Assembly: GCF_000974365.1 (NCBI RefSeq)
Contig: NZ_BAZW01000019.1
Coordinates: forward strand, 1 to 64,000
Source: Geofilum rubicundum JCM 15548
Lineage (GTDB): Bacteria; Bacteroidota; Bacteroidia; Bacteroidales; Marinilabiliaceae
Direction: 5' to 3'
DNA length: 64,000 nt
The translations under genes and the position numbers were made by a program. The notes below the pieces were generated by a model. The model was not told the DNA's origin and ran no database searches. It was given only the letters and a program-made list of their open reading frames with translations. Shown piece by piece: positions 33,391 through 41,678 of the stretch (position 1 is its first letter; each line of letters opens with the position of its first letter).

Positions 33391-34434
33391 TTAATCTATC
33401 TCTGTGCTGTCAGCAGCGGTTTCTTCAATGCCTGCAGGTAGTTCGGCCTTTTCTAAAGGCACATCGGCTGCCCGGATTTCCTGAATCAAATTATAAACTT
33501 GCGGATTGTTTCTGTAGATATCGTAAACCCCTTCCACTGCTTTGATAAATGGTTCTTTATCGGGCACAATGATTTCCACACCTTCTTCCTTAAGGGATCT
33601 CAGGGATTCATCTTCCGATTTCTGCCACTCCTCCCGCTGCACAATAACGGATTCTTCTACGGCCTGTTGCAGCCATTTCTTTTCCTGCTCTGTGAGTTTG
33701 GTCCAGGCATGTGTGCTCATGATCATGACATCGGGAATCATGGTGTGTTCGTTAAGGGTGTAGTAACCGCTTACTTCGTAGTGGTGCGACAAATAAAAGC
33801 TGGGCGGATTGTTTTCGGCACCATCCACCACACCACTCTGCAATGCTGTATATAGTTCACCCCAGGAAATGGGGGTAGGGGAACCACCCATGGCACGGAT
33901 CATTTCTACGGCGGTAATGCTCTGCATTACCCTTATTTTCAAACCGGCCAGATCTGCCGGGGTGTTAATGGCGCGTGATGCATAAAAGCTACGGGCACCT
34001 GCATCATAGAAACAGAGGCCGCGCAGCCAGAACTCATCCCCTTTGGCCAGCATGTTTTTACCGATAGGCCCGTCCAGTACACTGTAGGAATGTTCCTTGC
34101 TTTTAAAAATGTAGGGCAGTCCAAATACCTTATACTCCTCTACAAAACCTTCCATGGCGGCAGCAGATACTTTGGTCAGGTCGAGGCTGCCCAATTGAAG
34201 CAATTCCAGACTTTCGCGTTCAGAGCCCAATACGCCGCCGGGGTAGACTTCTACCTGAAGTTTTCCCTCAGATATTTCATCTACTCTTTTGGCCATATAT
34301 TCCATGGCAATATGAACAGAGTGCTTGGTGTCCAGGGTGTGTCCCAGTTTGAGTACCGTAACGTCACTTTTTAACCCGCAGCCCCCAAGGACCAGGATGG
34401 TAAAGGTGAGCGTTAGAGCATAAATTTTTTTCAT
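33391..34434 (-). CDS. dctP: TRAP transporter solute-binding lipoprotein DctP
   Basis: 347 aa. A signal with LVLGGC lipobox (Cys about 19) is followed by a DctP-family binding protein: LKLGHTLDTKHSVHIAMEYM, GSERESLELLQLGSLDLTK, LKIRVMQSITAVEMIRAMGG with the conserved Arg that binds the carboxylate, and DGAENNPPSFYLSHHYE. In this family that Arg recognises sugar acids, which fits the surrounding uronate genes; the exact ligand is inferred. It starts 77 bases downstream of a strong terminator after gnd, so it may have its own promoter. Frame intact. Confidence 0.92.
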   Translation of the reverse strand: MKKIYALTLTFTILVLGGCGLKSDVTVLKLGHTLDTKHSVHIAMEYMAKRVDEISEGKLQVEVYPGGVLGSERESLELLQLGSLDLTKVSAAAMEGFVEEYKVFGLPYIFKSKEHSYSVLDGPIGKNMLAKGDEFWLRGLCFYDAGARSFYASRAINTPADLAGLKIRVMQSITAVEMIRAMGGSPTPISWGELYTALQSGVVDGAENNPPSFYLSHHYEVSGYYTLNEHTMIPDVMIMSTHAWTKLTEQEKKWLQQAVEESVIVQREEWQKSEDESLRSLKEEGVEIIVPDKEPFIKAVEGVYDIYRNNPQVYNLIQEIRAADVPLEKAELPAGIEETAADSTEID

Positions 34435-34510
34435 ATGGATAAAATTATTTTTTCGAATGACGGATCAAAACCATGGGTAATAAGGGGTTGGTTTTTTATT
34501 TGTGGATAGA

Positions 34511-34556
34511 AAGTCCGTTTGTCACACGGCCATGCCGTGTGACAAACAGACTTTAT
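34511..34556 (-). terminator. Strong hairpin between gnd and dctP
   Basis: GTTTGTCACACGGC (34517-34530), loop CAT, GCCGTGTGACAAAC (34534-34547): a perfect 14-bp stem, extended by AGTC/GACT with one mismatch. In the minus direction it is followed by TTTCTAT. It should reduce or end transcription out of gnd and split catabolic genes from the transporter. Confidence 0.7.
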
Positions 34557-34561
34557 TTGAT

Positions 34562-36015
34562 TTATACATTGTAGGTTGAGGAGGCGGTTGTTCCACCACG
34601 ACCGGTCCAGTTGGTATGGAAGAATTCGCCGCGTGGCTTATCCAGGCGCTCATAGGTATGGGCGCCAAAATAGTCGCGCTGAGCCTGAAGCAGGTTGGCC
34701 GGCAATCTTTCACTGCGATAGCCATCAAAATAGTTGAGTGCAGTGGCAAATGCCGGTGTGGGTATGCCATTCATAATGGCGGTCGTCACCACATTTCTCC
34801 ATCCGGCCTGGGCTTTCTCTACCACATCTTTGAAGAAGGGTGTCAGCAAGAGGTTGGTCAAATCAGGTTCTGCATCAAAGGCATCTTTAATCTTGCTGAG
34901 GAAGACAGAGCGGATGATACAGCCACCACGCCACATCAGGGCAATGCCGCCATAGTTCAGGTTCCATCCGTATTCTTTGGCAGCAGCTGCCATTAAGGCA
35001 TAACCCTGCGCATAAGAAACCACTTTAGAGGCATAAAGGGCATCCTGCAAGTCATTAAGAAACTGTTTTTTATCGCCTTTAAAAGTTGGTTTTGGGCCAT
35101 TTAATACCTTAGAGGCAGCAACACGTTCTTCTTTGATGGCCGACAGGCAACGGGAGAATACGGCCTCCCCAATCAAAGTCAACGGAATGCCTAAATCAAG
35201 AGCCGAAACAGCGGTCCATTTACCAGTCCCTTTTTGTCCGGCCGTATCCAGAATCTTATCTACCAACGGCGAACCATCTTCATCTTTAACAGCCAAAATA
35301 TCACGGGTGATTTCAATGAGGTAAGAATCCAACGGTCCGTTGTTCCACTCCTTGAAAACCTCATGCATTTCATCGGCCGACATGCCCAGCACATCCTTCA
35401 TAATGTGATAGCTTCATTGATGAGCTGCATATCGCCATACTCAATACCGTTGTGTACCATTTTCACAAAATGACCGGCACCGTTTTCGCCTACCCAGTCG
35501 CAACAAGGCGTCCCGTCTTCCACCTTGGCAGAAATGCCCTGGAAAATGGGTTTGATAATGGGCCATGCGTCTGGCGAACCACCCGGCATGATGGAGGGAC
35601 CTAACAAGGCACCTTCCTCACCACCCGACACGCCGGTGCCGATGTATAACAGGCCTTTGCTCTCTACATAGGCGGTTCTGCGGTCGGTATCCGGAAAGTG
35701 GGTGTTACCCCCGTCAATGATGATATCGCCCGGCTCCAATAAGGGAATCAAACTGTCAATGGATGCATCTACGGCGGAACCTGCTTTAATCATCAGCATC
35801 ACCTTGCGGGGACGCTCCAATGATTGAACCAGCTCTTCCAACGAATGTGTGCCCTTTATGTTTTTTCCTTTGGCTCTTCCGTTCATAAAGTTATCCACCT
35901 TTTCGGTTGAACGGTTAAACACCGATACCTGAAAACCTTTGCTTTCCATGTTAAGGACGAGGTTTTCACCCATAACGGCCAACCCAATGAGGCCAATGTT
36001 TGATAATGCTTTCAT
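34562..36015 (-). CDS. gnd: 6-phosphogluconate dehydrogenase, decarboxylating (one frame break)
   Basis: NADP-dependent oxidation and decarboxylation of 6-phosphogluconate to ribulose-5-phosphate; about 484 aa after repair. The first frame has the nucleotide-binding start IGLIGLAVMGENLVLNMESKG and the substrate loop GVSGGEEGALLGPSIMPGG, with HFVKMVHNGIEYGDMQLI carrying the catalytic Lys. A missing base at 35410 breaks INEAYHIMKDVLG; the second frame continues to the C-terminus with HTNWTGRGG. No zwf or pgl lies beside it. Being embedded in a uronate operon next to a LarA-like gene and a second kinase suggests its 6-phosphogluconate comes from gluconate made locally. Confidence 0.93.
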
Positions 36016-36193
36016 ACAATATAATTTTTATAAATTATAAATCTAATAACAATTTAAAGCTACTATTATTTTGCCTTTAATAACGAAGGCGTCAAAGACA
36101 AGGCTTTCGAAGTTTTTGAAACTGTTTCAAAAACGAGAATAAGGCAGCATTTGGCGTTTTAGCTCCGCTGATTTTCAATTCTTTATTAAAGAC

Positions 36194-37468
36194 TTAGTCT
36201 TTGAAACGGTCCTTGTGGGCCCAAAGCCCCACCGCCGGGTTCGAAATATAGAAAATTTCTTCCCCATCCGGCATGGTATTGAAACCATCCTTCAGTTGGG
36301 TCGGATCGTACAGCTTGGTCATCTCTGCCAGATCTGCGTATTTGAAATGCACCGATTCAATTTCTTCTTTGGTGAGGTGGCCCGGACAATAAGTGACGGT
36401 AAACCGACCTTCAGAACTGCCATGAATCAAGTGGGCGGCGGCTCCCAGGTTGTTTTTCATGTCTTCATTGTTCTCGACATACTCCAGTGTTTTGGGGGTG
36501 CCACAGTAACCGTAACGGCGTATGAGTTTGTCGATGGACTTGTCTTCCCCAAATTCTTTGAGGGCAGGGGCGAGGACGATGAGTTCTGCCCCGTCGGCCA
36601 AGGCCATGCGCGTGCGGTAAATACTCTTGTTACCCAGCCAGGTGCTTCTGAATTCTGAGGGATCCAGGTAAACCACTACTTTTTTGAGCGGTTCGGCCAC
36701 CATTTCAAAGTTGACTTTGATCGACAGGTCGGCTGCCAGATTAAAGACTTCTTCATCATCACCAATGTAAATACCCCGTGTCACCAGTTTGCCGGCTTGG
36801 TTGCGACCGATGACGGTCTGCACATAGATGATGGGCATTTCTTTGGCGAAGTGATCGGAGGCGTAGTTCAGAACTTTGCGCACCGGATTGCTGGCGCGTC
36901 CCATAATCCGCTCCATGCCATAGGCAGCACCAATAAAATGACTTTTATTGATGCCTTCAGCACCACCCGTTCCGACAAAAATATTTTTGTTGTAATTGGC
37001 CATACCAATGACCTCGTGCGGCACCACCTGTCCGATAGAAAGAATCAAATCGTGGCCCCCTTCTATCAAAAGTTTGTTGACCTGGGCCGGCCAGTCATAG
37101 TTGATACGGCCATCTGTTATTTCAGAGATGTATTCGCCCGAAACAGTCCCCAGGGTCACCACATCATTGCGCCAGTCGTGCACCCTGAATAAATCGTGCG
37201 GCACCCCGGGAAACATGTCGTTGATTTCTTCCCCGGTCATGGCCACATGCGTGCCAAGAGCCGGTAGGATGTCGGTCAGGGCCTCCTTGTAGTATTCCCA
37301 GGCATGGGCGGTAATTTCACCGGCCTTGGAATGAAGTCGGGTGTAATCGGGCGGAATGGCCAGAACTTTTTTGCGGGAACCCAGTTTCTCTAAGGCGGTA
37401 TAGAGCGCCAGTTTGAGGTCTTGTCCCGATAGTTCTTCGCTTTCCGATCCACGTTGATATAGTACCAT
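36194..37468 (-). CDS. LarA-like nickel-pincer-dependent racemase/epimerase (DUF2088 family)
   Basis: 424 aa from ATG 37468 (MVLYQRGSE); an in-frame upstream extension would overlap the preceding gene. The N-terminal DUF2088 domain has PPDYTRLHSKAGEIT, matching the DxTR motif of lactate racemase LarA. His151 in VVPHEVIG, Lys161 in ANYNKNIFVG and His177 in INKSHFIG keep the same mutual spacing (10 and 16) as His174, Lys184 and His200 of L. plantarum LarA, where the Lys carries the nickel-pincer cofactor; His91 may match the remaining His. The enzyme should therefore invert an alpha-hydroxy acid. In this uronate operon a sugar acid such as mannonate/gluconate is a better candidate than lactate (inference). 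No cofactor synthesis genes (larB, larC, larE) are in the window. Confidence 0.85.
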   Translation of the reverse strand: MVLYQRGSESEELSGQDLKLALYTALEKLGSRKKVLAIPPDYTRLHSKAGEITAHAWEYYKEALTDILPALGTHVAMTGEEINDMFPGVPHDLFRVHDWRNDVVTLGTVSGEYISEITDGRINYDWPAQVNKLLIEGGHDLILSIGQVVPHEVIGMANYNKNIFVGTGGAEGINKSHFIGAAYGMERIMGRASNPVRKVLNYASDHFAKEMPIIYVQTVIGRNQAGKLVTRGIYIGDDEEVFNLAADLSIKVNFEMVAEPLKKVVVYLDPSEFRSTWLGNKSIYRTRMALADGAELIVLAPALKEFGEDKSIDKLIRRYGYCGTPKTLEYVENNEDMKNNLGAAAHLIHGSSEGRFTVTYCPGHLTKEEIESVHFKYADLAEMTKLYDPTQLKDGFNTMPDGEEIFYISNPAVGLWAHKDRFKD

Positions 37469-37488
37469 GGTTTTCTTTTTAGGATAAA

Positions 37489-38567
37489 TTATCTTCTGAC
37501 TCTGGCATTGCCGCTCCAAACGCTCCAGACCATTTCTTCATCCGCCGGTTGGGCGTAGTCGGTCAGGAAGGTCGTCGCCAATGCGCCCGTGGCCCATCCA
37601 AACTGGATCCATTTTTCAGGAGCCCAGCCTTTCAAAATGCCATACAACATACCACCCACAAATCCGTCGCCTCCGCCGATGCGGTCGAGCACTCTGATTT
37701 CGCGTGGCTCCACTACATGCCAGTTGTCTTTTTCCAACATAATGCCTCCCCAAAGGTGCTCGTTGGCATTGACCACTTCGCGCAGCGTTGTGGCAAATAC
37801 AGAAGCATTGGGGAAGGTCTTTTTCACCCGGATAATCATTTCCTTAAAGCTATCGATTTTATCGCCGATGGCCTGACCGCCCGCTTCGGGTCCTTCGATG
37901 CCCAGACAAAGCTGGAAGTCTTCTTCGTTGCCAATTAGAATGTCAGATACGGAAGCGATTTCGGTAAAAATGGCGTGTAGCTCTTTTTCGCGATCTTTCC
38001 AGAAAGAAGCTCTGTGGTTCAGGTCGAACGAAATACGCGTGCCATGCTTTTTAGCGGCACGGGCCAATTCGAGGCAAAAGTGGCCGGTTTCGGGCGAAAG
38101 GGCCGCAATCAGTCCCGAAAGATGTACGATTTGTACGCCTTCTTCACCGAATAGGCGTTCCAGATCAAAGTCCTTCACATTCAGCGTGCGACCCACTTCA
38201 CCGGCGCGATCGTTTTGAACCCTTGGCCCACGCGCCCCATAGCCACTGTCGGCGATGTTAAACTGGTGGCGAAAGCCCCATGGGTCGCCCTGCTCCACTT
38301 CAGCACCTTCATAATCCATGTGGCGGTTTTTCAGGTTGCTTTTGATGAATTGGGCTACGGGACTGTCCTTGACAAAGGTGGTCAGGACTTTTACCGGCAA
38401 GCCAGGTAGGAGGCGATGCTCGCCACATTGGTCTCCGCACTGGTGGCCTGCATTTGAAAGGTGTCACTGCTGTGAACCGGTTGACCGTTAACAGGGGTGA
38501 TGCGCACCCCCATACTGGTGGGGACCACCATCGACCATTTATAGGATTTTTTCAGTTCTATGCTCAT
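37489..38567 (-). CDS. PfkB-family sugar/sugar-acid kinase, divergent type (one frame break)
   Basis: Ribokinase-fold kinase of about 359 aa starting at 38567 (MSIELKKSYKWSM). The first part ends in a stop at the break; reading GG as GGG at 38402-38403 gives ASYLGLPVKVLTTFV and the rest. The C-terminal ATP/catalytic motif is RIGGGDGFVGGMLYG with the base Asp. The sugar-binding N-terminus is unusual: ATSAETNVASIASYLG stands where KDG kinases have GGxEANVAV, and a long insert NIADSGYGARGPRVQNDRAG is present. This differs clearly from the KDG kinase at 40600, so a different substrate such as gluconate is plausible. It is followed 20 bases later by the LarA-like gene. Confidence 0.85.
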
Positions 38568-38630
38568 GATTCTAAGATTTATTGGCTCTTTTCAATTTTA
38601 TATGGGTAAACAAAATACATAATTAACTTT

Positions 38631-38800
38631 TTTGCCCTCTAGCCGGGCAAGGCTTTTACTTTTTGGCTACAGCCCCAAAAAGTAAACAAAAAAGGCCGCC
38701 GCTGACGAAAAAAATCTAAAATTGAGGCTATTTGCCTAAACCCCGCGAACTCGCTGCGCTCAAACAGCGCGGGCTTCTATACGGCAACCACCCTCAATTT
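38631..38800. repeat. Nested palindromic intergenic repeat
   Basis: The 347-base gap between the SDR and the second kinase holds three stacked inverted repeats: TACTTTTTGG (38657-38666) with CCAAAAAGTA (38675-38684); AAATTGAGG (38719-38727) with CCTCAATTT (38792-38800); and, inside that, CCCGC (38742-38746) with GCGGG (38769-38773). There is no ORF. The layout resembles interspersed palindromes I have seen in other Bacteroidetes genomes, but only one copy lies in this window. It could fold in the operon transcript and shape expression of downstream genes. Confidence 0.55.
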
Positions 38801-38914
38801 CTTAACGATTTTTATCGAAGGCGGTTAATTACCAATTTTATGTATTCAATTCATCCATAGTATTCAGAATAGAACCGTTTTATTTTGGTTAATACTGTTT
38901 TAAGGGCTTGAAGC

Positions 38915-39763
38915 TTAAACGCCGCTATAAGCGCTGAAGCCACCATCTACGGGTATCACAATGCCTGTGATGAATTCCGACCAGTCGGACAGCAAATAAA
39001 GCAAAGTCCCGGTCAACTCTTCAGGCGTGCCATAGCGCTCCATGGGCGTGCCATTGGTGATTTTTTGTCCCCGAGGCGTAGCTTCACCCGTTTTTTCATC
39101 TACCAACAAAAAACGGTTTTGGTTGGTCAGCAAAAATCCCGGAGCAATGGCATTAACGCGCACGCCGGTCTTGGCGAAATGCACCGCCAGCCACTGGGTG
39201 AAATTGTTGATGGCCGCTTTAGAGGCCGAATAGGCCGGAATGCGGGTGAGTGGACGGTAGGAATTCATGGAGGAGATATTGACAATGCCTCCGGCTTTTT
39301 GATCCACCATGTCTGAGGCAAAAACCAGCGTTGGCAATAAAGTTCCTTTGAAATTCAGGTCGAAGGTTTTATCAAAACCTTCCAGTTGCAAGCCAAAGAA
39401 AGTGTCTTCGAGCTTATCTTCGGGGGCCATTTTTTCTACCTTGGATGTTGCCGAGGCCGCATTTCCGCCGGCACCATTTACCAGAAAATCGATTTTACCC
39501 AACTGCTGGTTGATGGCTTTTTTGGCTTCCTCCAGGGAGGATCGCTCCAATACGTTGGCTGAGAATCCGATGGATTCAATACCGGTTTCAGATTTAATTT
39601 CTTCAGCTACCCTTTGGGCAGCTTCCAGATTGAGGTCCAAAATGGCGGTCTTTACACCATGTTTTGCCAGGGCTTTGGCCATGGTGGAGCAAATAACTCC
39701 ACCACCACCGGTTACCACTGCCACTTTTCCATTTAGATTTAATTCTTTAACAGGGGCTGTCAT
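38915..39763 (-). CDS. uxuB: SDR oxidoreductase, likely fructuronate reductase (mannonate oxidoreductase)
   Basis: Short-chain dehydrogenase of 282 aa. Cofactor motif VVTGGGGVICSTMAKALA, LVNGAGGN, catalytic Ser in NISSMNSY and YSASKAA with Tyr and Lys, ending in GIVIPVDGGFSAYSGV. The long loop between LVNGAGGN and the catalytic Ser (EDTFFGLQLEGFDKTFDLNF) is typical of the SDR-type D-mannonate oxidoreductases of Bacteroidetes, Thermotoga and Bacillus. It would reduce D-fructuronate to D-mannonate, directly after UxaE. It lies 6 bases after eda. Other sugar-acid reductases of the same subgroup cannot be excluded. Frame intact. Confidence 0.82.
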   Translation of the reverse strand: MTAPVKELNLNGKVAVVTGGGGVICSTMAKALAKHGVKTAILDLNLEAAQRVAEEIKSETGIESIGFSANVLERSSLEEAKKAINQQLGKIDFLVNGAGGNAASATSKVEKMAPEDKLEDTFFGLQLEGFDKTFDLNFKGTLLPTLVFASDMVDQKAGGIVNISSMNSYRPLTRIPAYSASKAAINNFTQWLAVHFAKTGVRVNAIAPGFLLTNQNRFLLVDEKTGEATPRGQKITNGTPMERYGTPEELTGTLLYLLSDWSEFITGIVIPVDGGFSAYSGV

Positions 39764-39769
39764 AATTGT

Positions 39770-40440
39770 CTATTTTTTTACTTTTTGAATGGTTTCCATT
39801 AACACTTTTACTTTGTCGGTCAGGGCCGCATAGTTGCCACTATCCATGATCTCTTTGGGGAACAAGTTGGAACCCATGCCTACGCAGGTAACGCCCGCAT
39901 TGAACCAGCCTTTAAGGTTAGCTTCTGAAGTGTCCACCCCTCCGGTGGGCATAATGTTGGTCCATGGCATGGGGCCTTTGACCGCTTTTACGAATGAAGG
40001 GCCACCTATTTCTGAGGCTGGGAATAATTTGACGATTTCAGCACCCAGTTCCTGGGCCTTGCTGATTTCAGAAATGGTTCCACAACCGGGGGACCAGGCC
40101 ACGCCTCTGCGGTTACATGTTTTGGCCATTTCTTCATTCAACAGCGGAGACACAATAAAATTGGCACCGGCCTGAATGTATAAGGCAGTGGTGCCTGCTT
40201 CTACCAGCGAACCTGCGCCCAGAATCATGCCGGGCAATTCTTTCAGTGCGTACTTGTTCAATTCACTGAAAATTTCGTGTGCAAAGTCGCCTCTGTTGAC
40301 AAATTCGAAGACACGGATACCGCCGTCGTAACAGGCTTTAACTACATTTTTGCAGGTGTCCAGATCTGCATGAAAGAATACCGGCACCACGCCGGTTTCC
40401 TTCATGCTGCAAATACTTCACTGCGATTATATTTTGCCAT
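39770..40440 (-). CDS. eda: KDPG aldolase Eda (one frame break near the start)
   Basis: 2-dehydro-3-deoxy-6-phosphogluconate aldolase of about 223 aa, giving pyruvate and glyceraldehyde-3-phosphate. The true start is at 40440 (MAKYNRSEVFAA); a missing A near 40405 breaks the frame before MKETGVVPVFFHADLDTC. Family motifs: GAGSLVEAGT, ANFIVSPLLNEEMAKTC, and EIVKLFPASEIGG with the Schiff-base Lys, then MPTGGVDTSEANL. It follows the KDG kinase gene after a strong intercistronic hairpin and overlaps functionally with the KduI/KduD branch. Confidence 0.92.
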
Positions 40441-40457
40441 TATTTTATTTATTAATG

Positions 40458-40491
40458 CCGGTTGAATGGACACTCTGGTCCATTCAACCGG
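40458..40491 (-). promoter_or_regulatory. 14-bp perfect hairpin just before eda
   Basis: CCGGTTGAATGGAC (40458-40471), loop ACTCTG, GTCCATTCAACCGG (40478-40491). It sits 18 bases upstream of the eda start codon on the transcript, without a T-tract. It may protect the upstream kdgK message, act as a processing site, or affect eda translation. Confidence 0.55.
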
Positions 40492-40599
40492 ATCATGTTA
40501 GTACTTCAATGCTTTGTGTTTACCGGTTTTCCTCTATACCAGCAAGAGACCGATAGAAAAACAGGCTTTCTTCAAGCGATGTTGACACTTAGGCCTAAA

Positions 40600-41636
40600 T
40601 TATCTTGAAACCCGTCCGGAGGCATCACCGCCCATTAATTTTTCTACTTCTTCAACGGTTACCTGGTTGAAATCACCATTAATGGTATGCTTCAGGCAGG
40701 AAGCTGCCGTGGCAAAACGCAAGGCTTTTTCGTCATCGTTGGTGTAAGTCAGTAAGCCATAAATTAAGCCACCCATAAACGAGTCGCCTCCACCTACACG
40801 GTCAACAATATGGGTGATTTGGTAGGTAGGCGCCGTGTACAGGTTTTTACCATCGTACAATACACCCGACCATGAATTGTGATTGGCGCTAACAGAACCC
40901 CGCAGGGTTGTGATGACTTTTTTGACACGCGGGAAGCGCTTCATGATTTGCTGGGAAACGCTTCTGTAGGCTTCTGCCTCCACATGTCCGCCCGTTACGT
41001 CAATGCCTTCCGGCTTGATGCCCAATACCATTTCTGCATCTTCTTCGTTGCCCAGAACCACATCGCAGCCAGCCACCAGTTCAGGCATTACTTCGCTGGC
41101 CTTTTTGCCATAATTCCAAAGATTCTTTCGGTAGTTCAGGTCGGTGGACACGGTAATGCCCTTTTTGTTGGCAGCCTGAATGGCTTCCAGACAAGCATCA
41201 GCGGCACCCTGAGATACCGCTGGTGTTATACCGGTCCAGTGAAACCATGAAACCCCTTCAAAAATCTGGTCCCAGTCGAACTGACCCTTTTCAACTTGTG
41301 AAAAGGCGGAATGCGCACGATCGTAAACCACTTTGCTGGCACGGGCCACCGCTCCGGTTTCCAGAAAATAGATACCCAAACGCTCGCCCCCAAAGGCGAT
41401 ATCTTTGGTGTCAACGCCATATTTTTTTAATTCCATGTGGCAGGCACGGCCCATGTCATTTTTAGGCAAGGCCGTTACAAAGGACGAATCAAGCCATAAT
41501 TGGCCAGTGATACAGCCACGTTGGCCTCGCCGCCACCATAACAGGCATCAAATGAGGTAGCCTGTGCAAAACGCTGATAGCCGGGCGTTGAAAGCCGCAA
41601 CATAATTTCTCCAAACGAAACAACTCTAGGTGTCAT
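40600..41636 (-). CDS. kdgK: 2-keto-3-deoxygluconate kinase, PfkB family (one frame break)
   Basis: About 345 aa. The start at 41636 gives MTPRVVSFGEIMLRLSTPGY and the classic KDG kinase motif YGGGEANVAVSLANYG. One missing G near 41490 breaks the frame; repair gives GLDSSFVTALPKNDMGRA. The rest has the catalytic RVGGGDSFMGGLIYGLL with the base Asp, and DLNYRKNLW, common to KDG kinases. It phosphorylates KDG to KDPG, which the next gene, eda, splits. It follows uxaC by 42 bases, so the uronate operon starts uxaC-kdgK-eda. Confidence 0.9.
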
Positions 41637-41678
41637 TATACTTTGATTTAGATAGATGATTATTATTTAATTAATGAC

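Noticed and set aside
34562-36015. gnd as part of a normal oxidative pentose phosphate cluster
   Set aside because: No zwf or pgl nearby; flanked by LarA-like and TRAP genes in the uronate operon.
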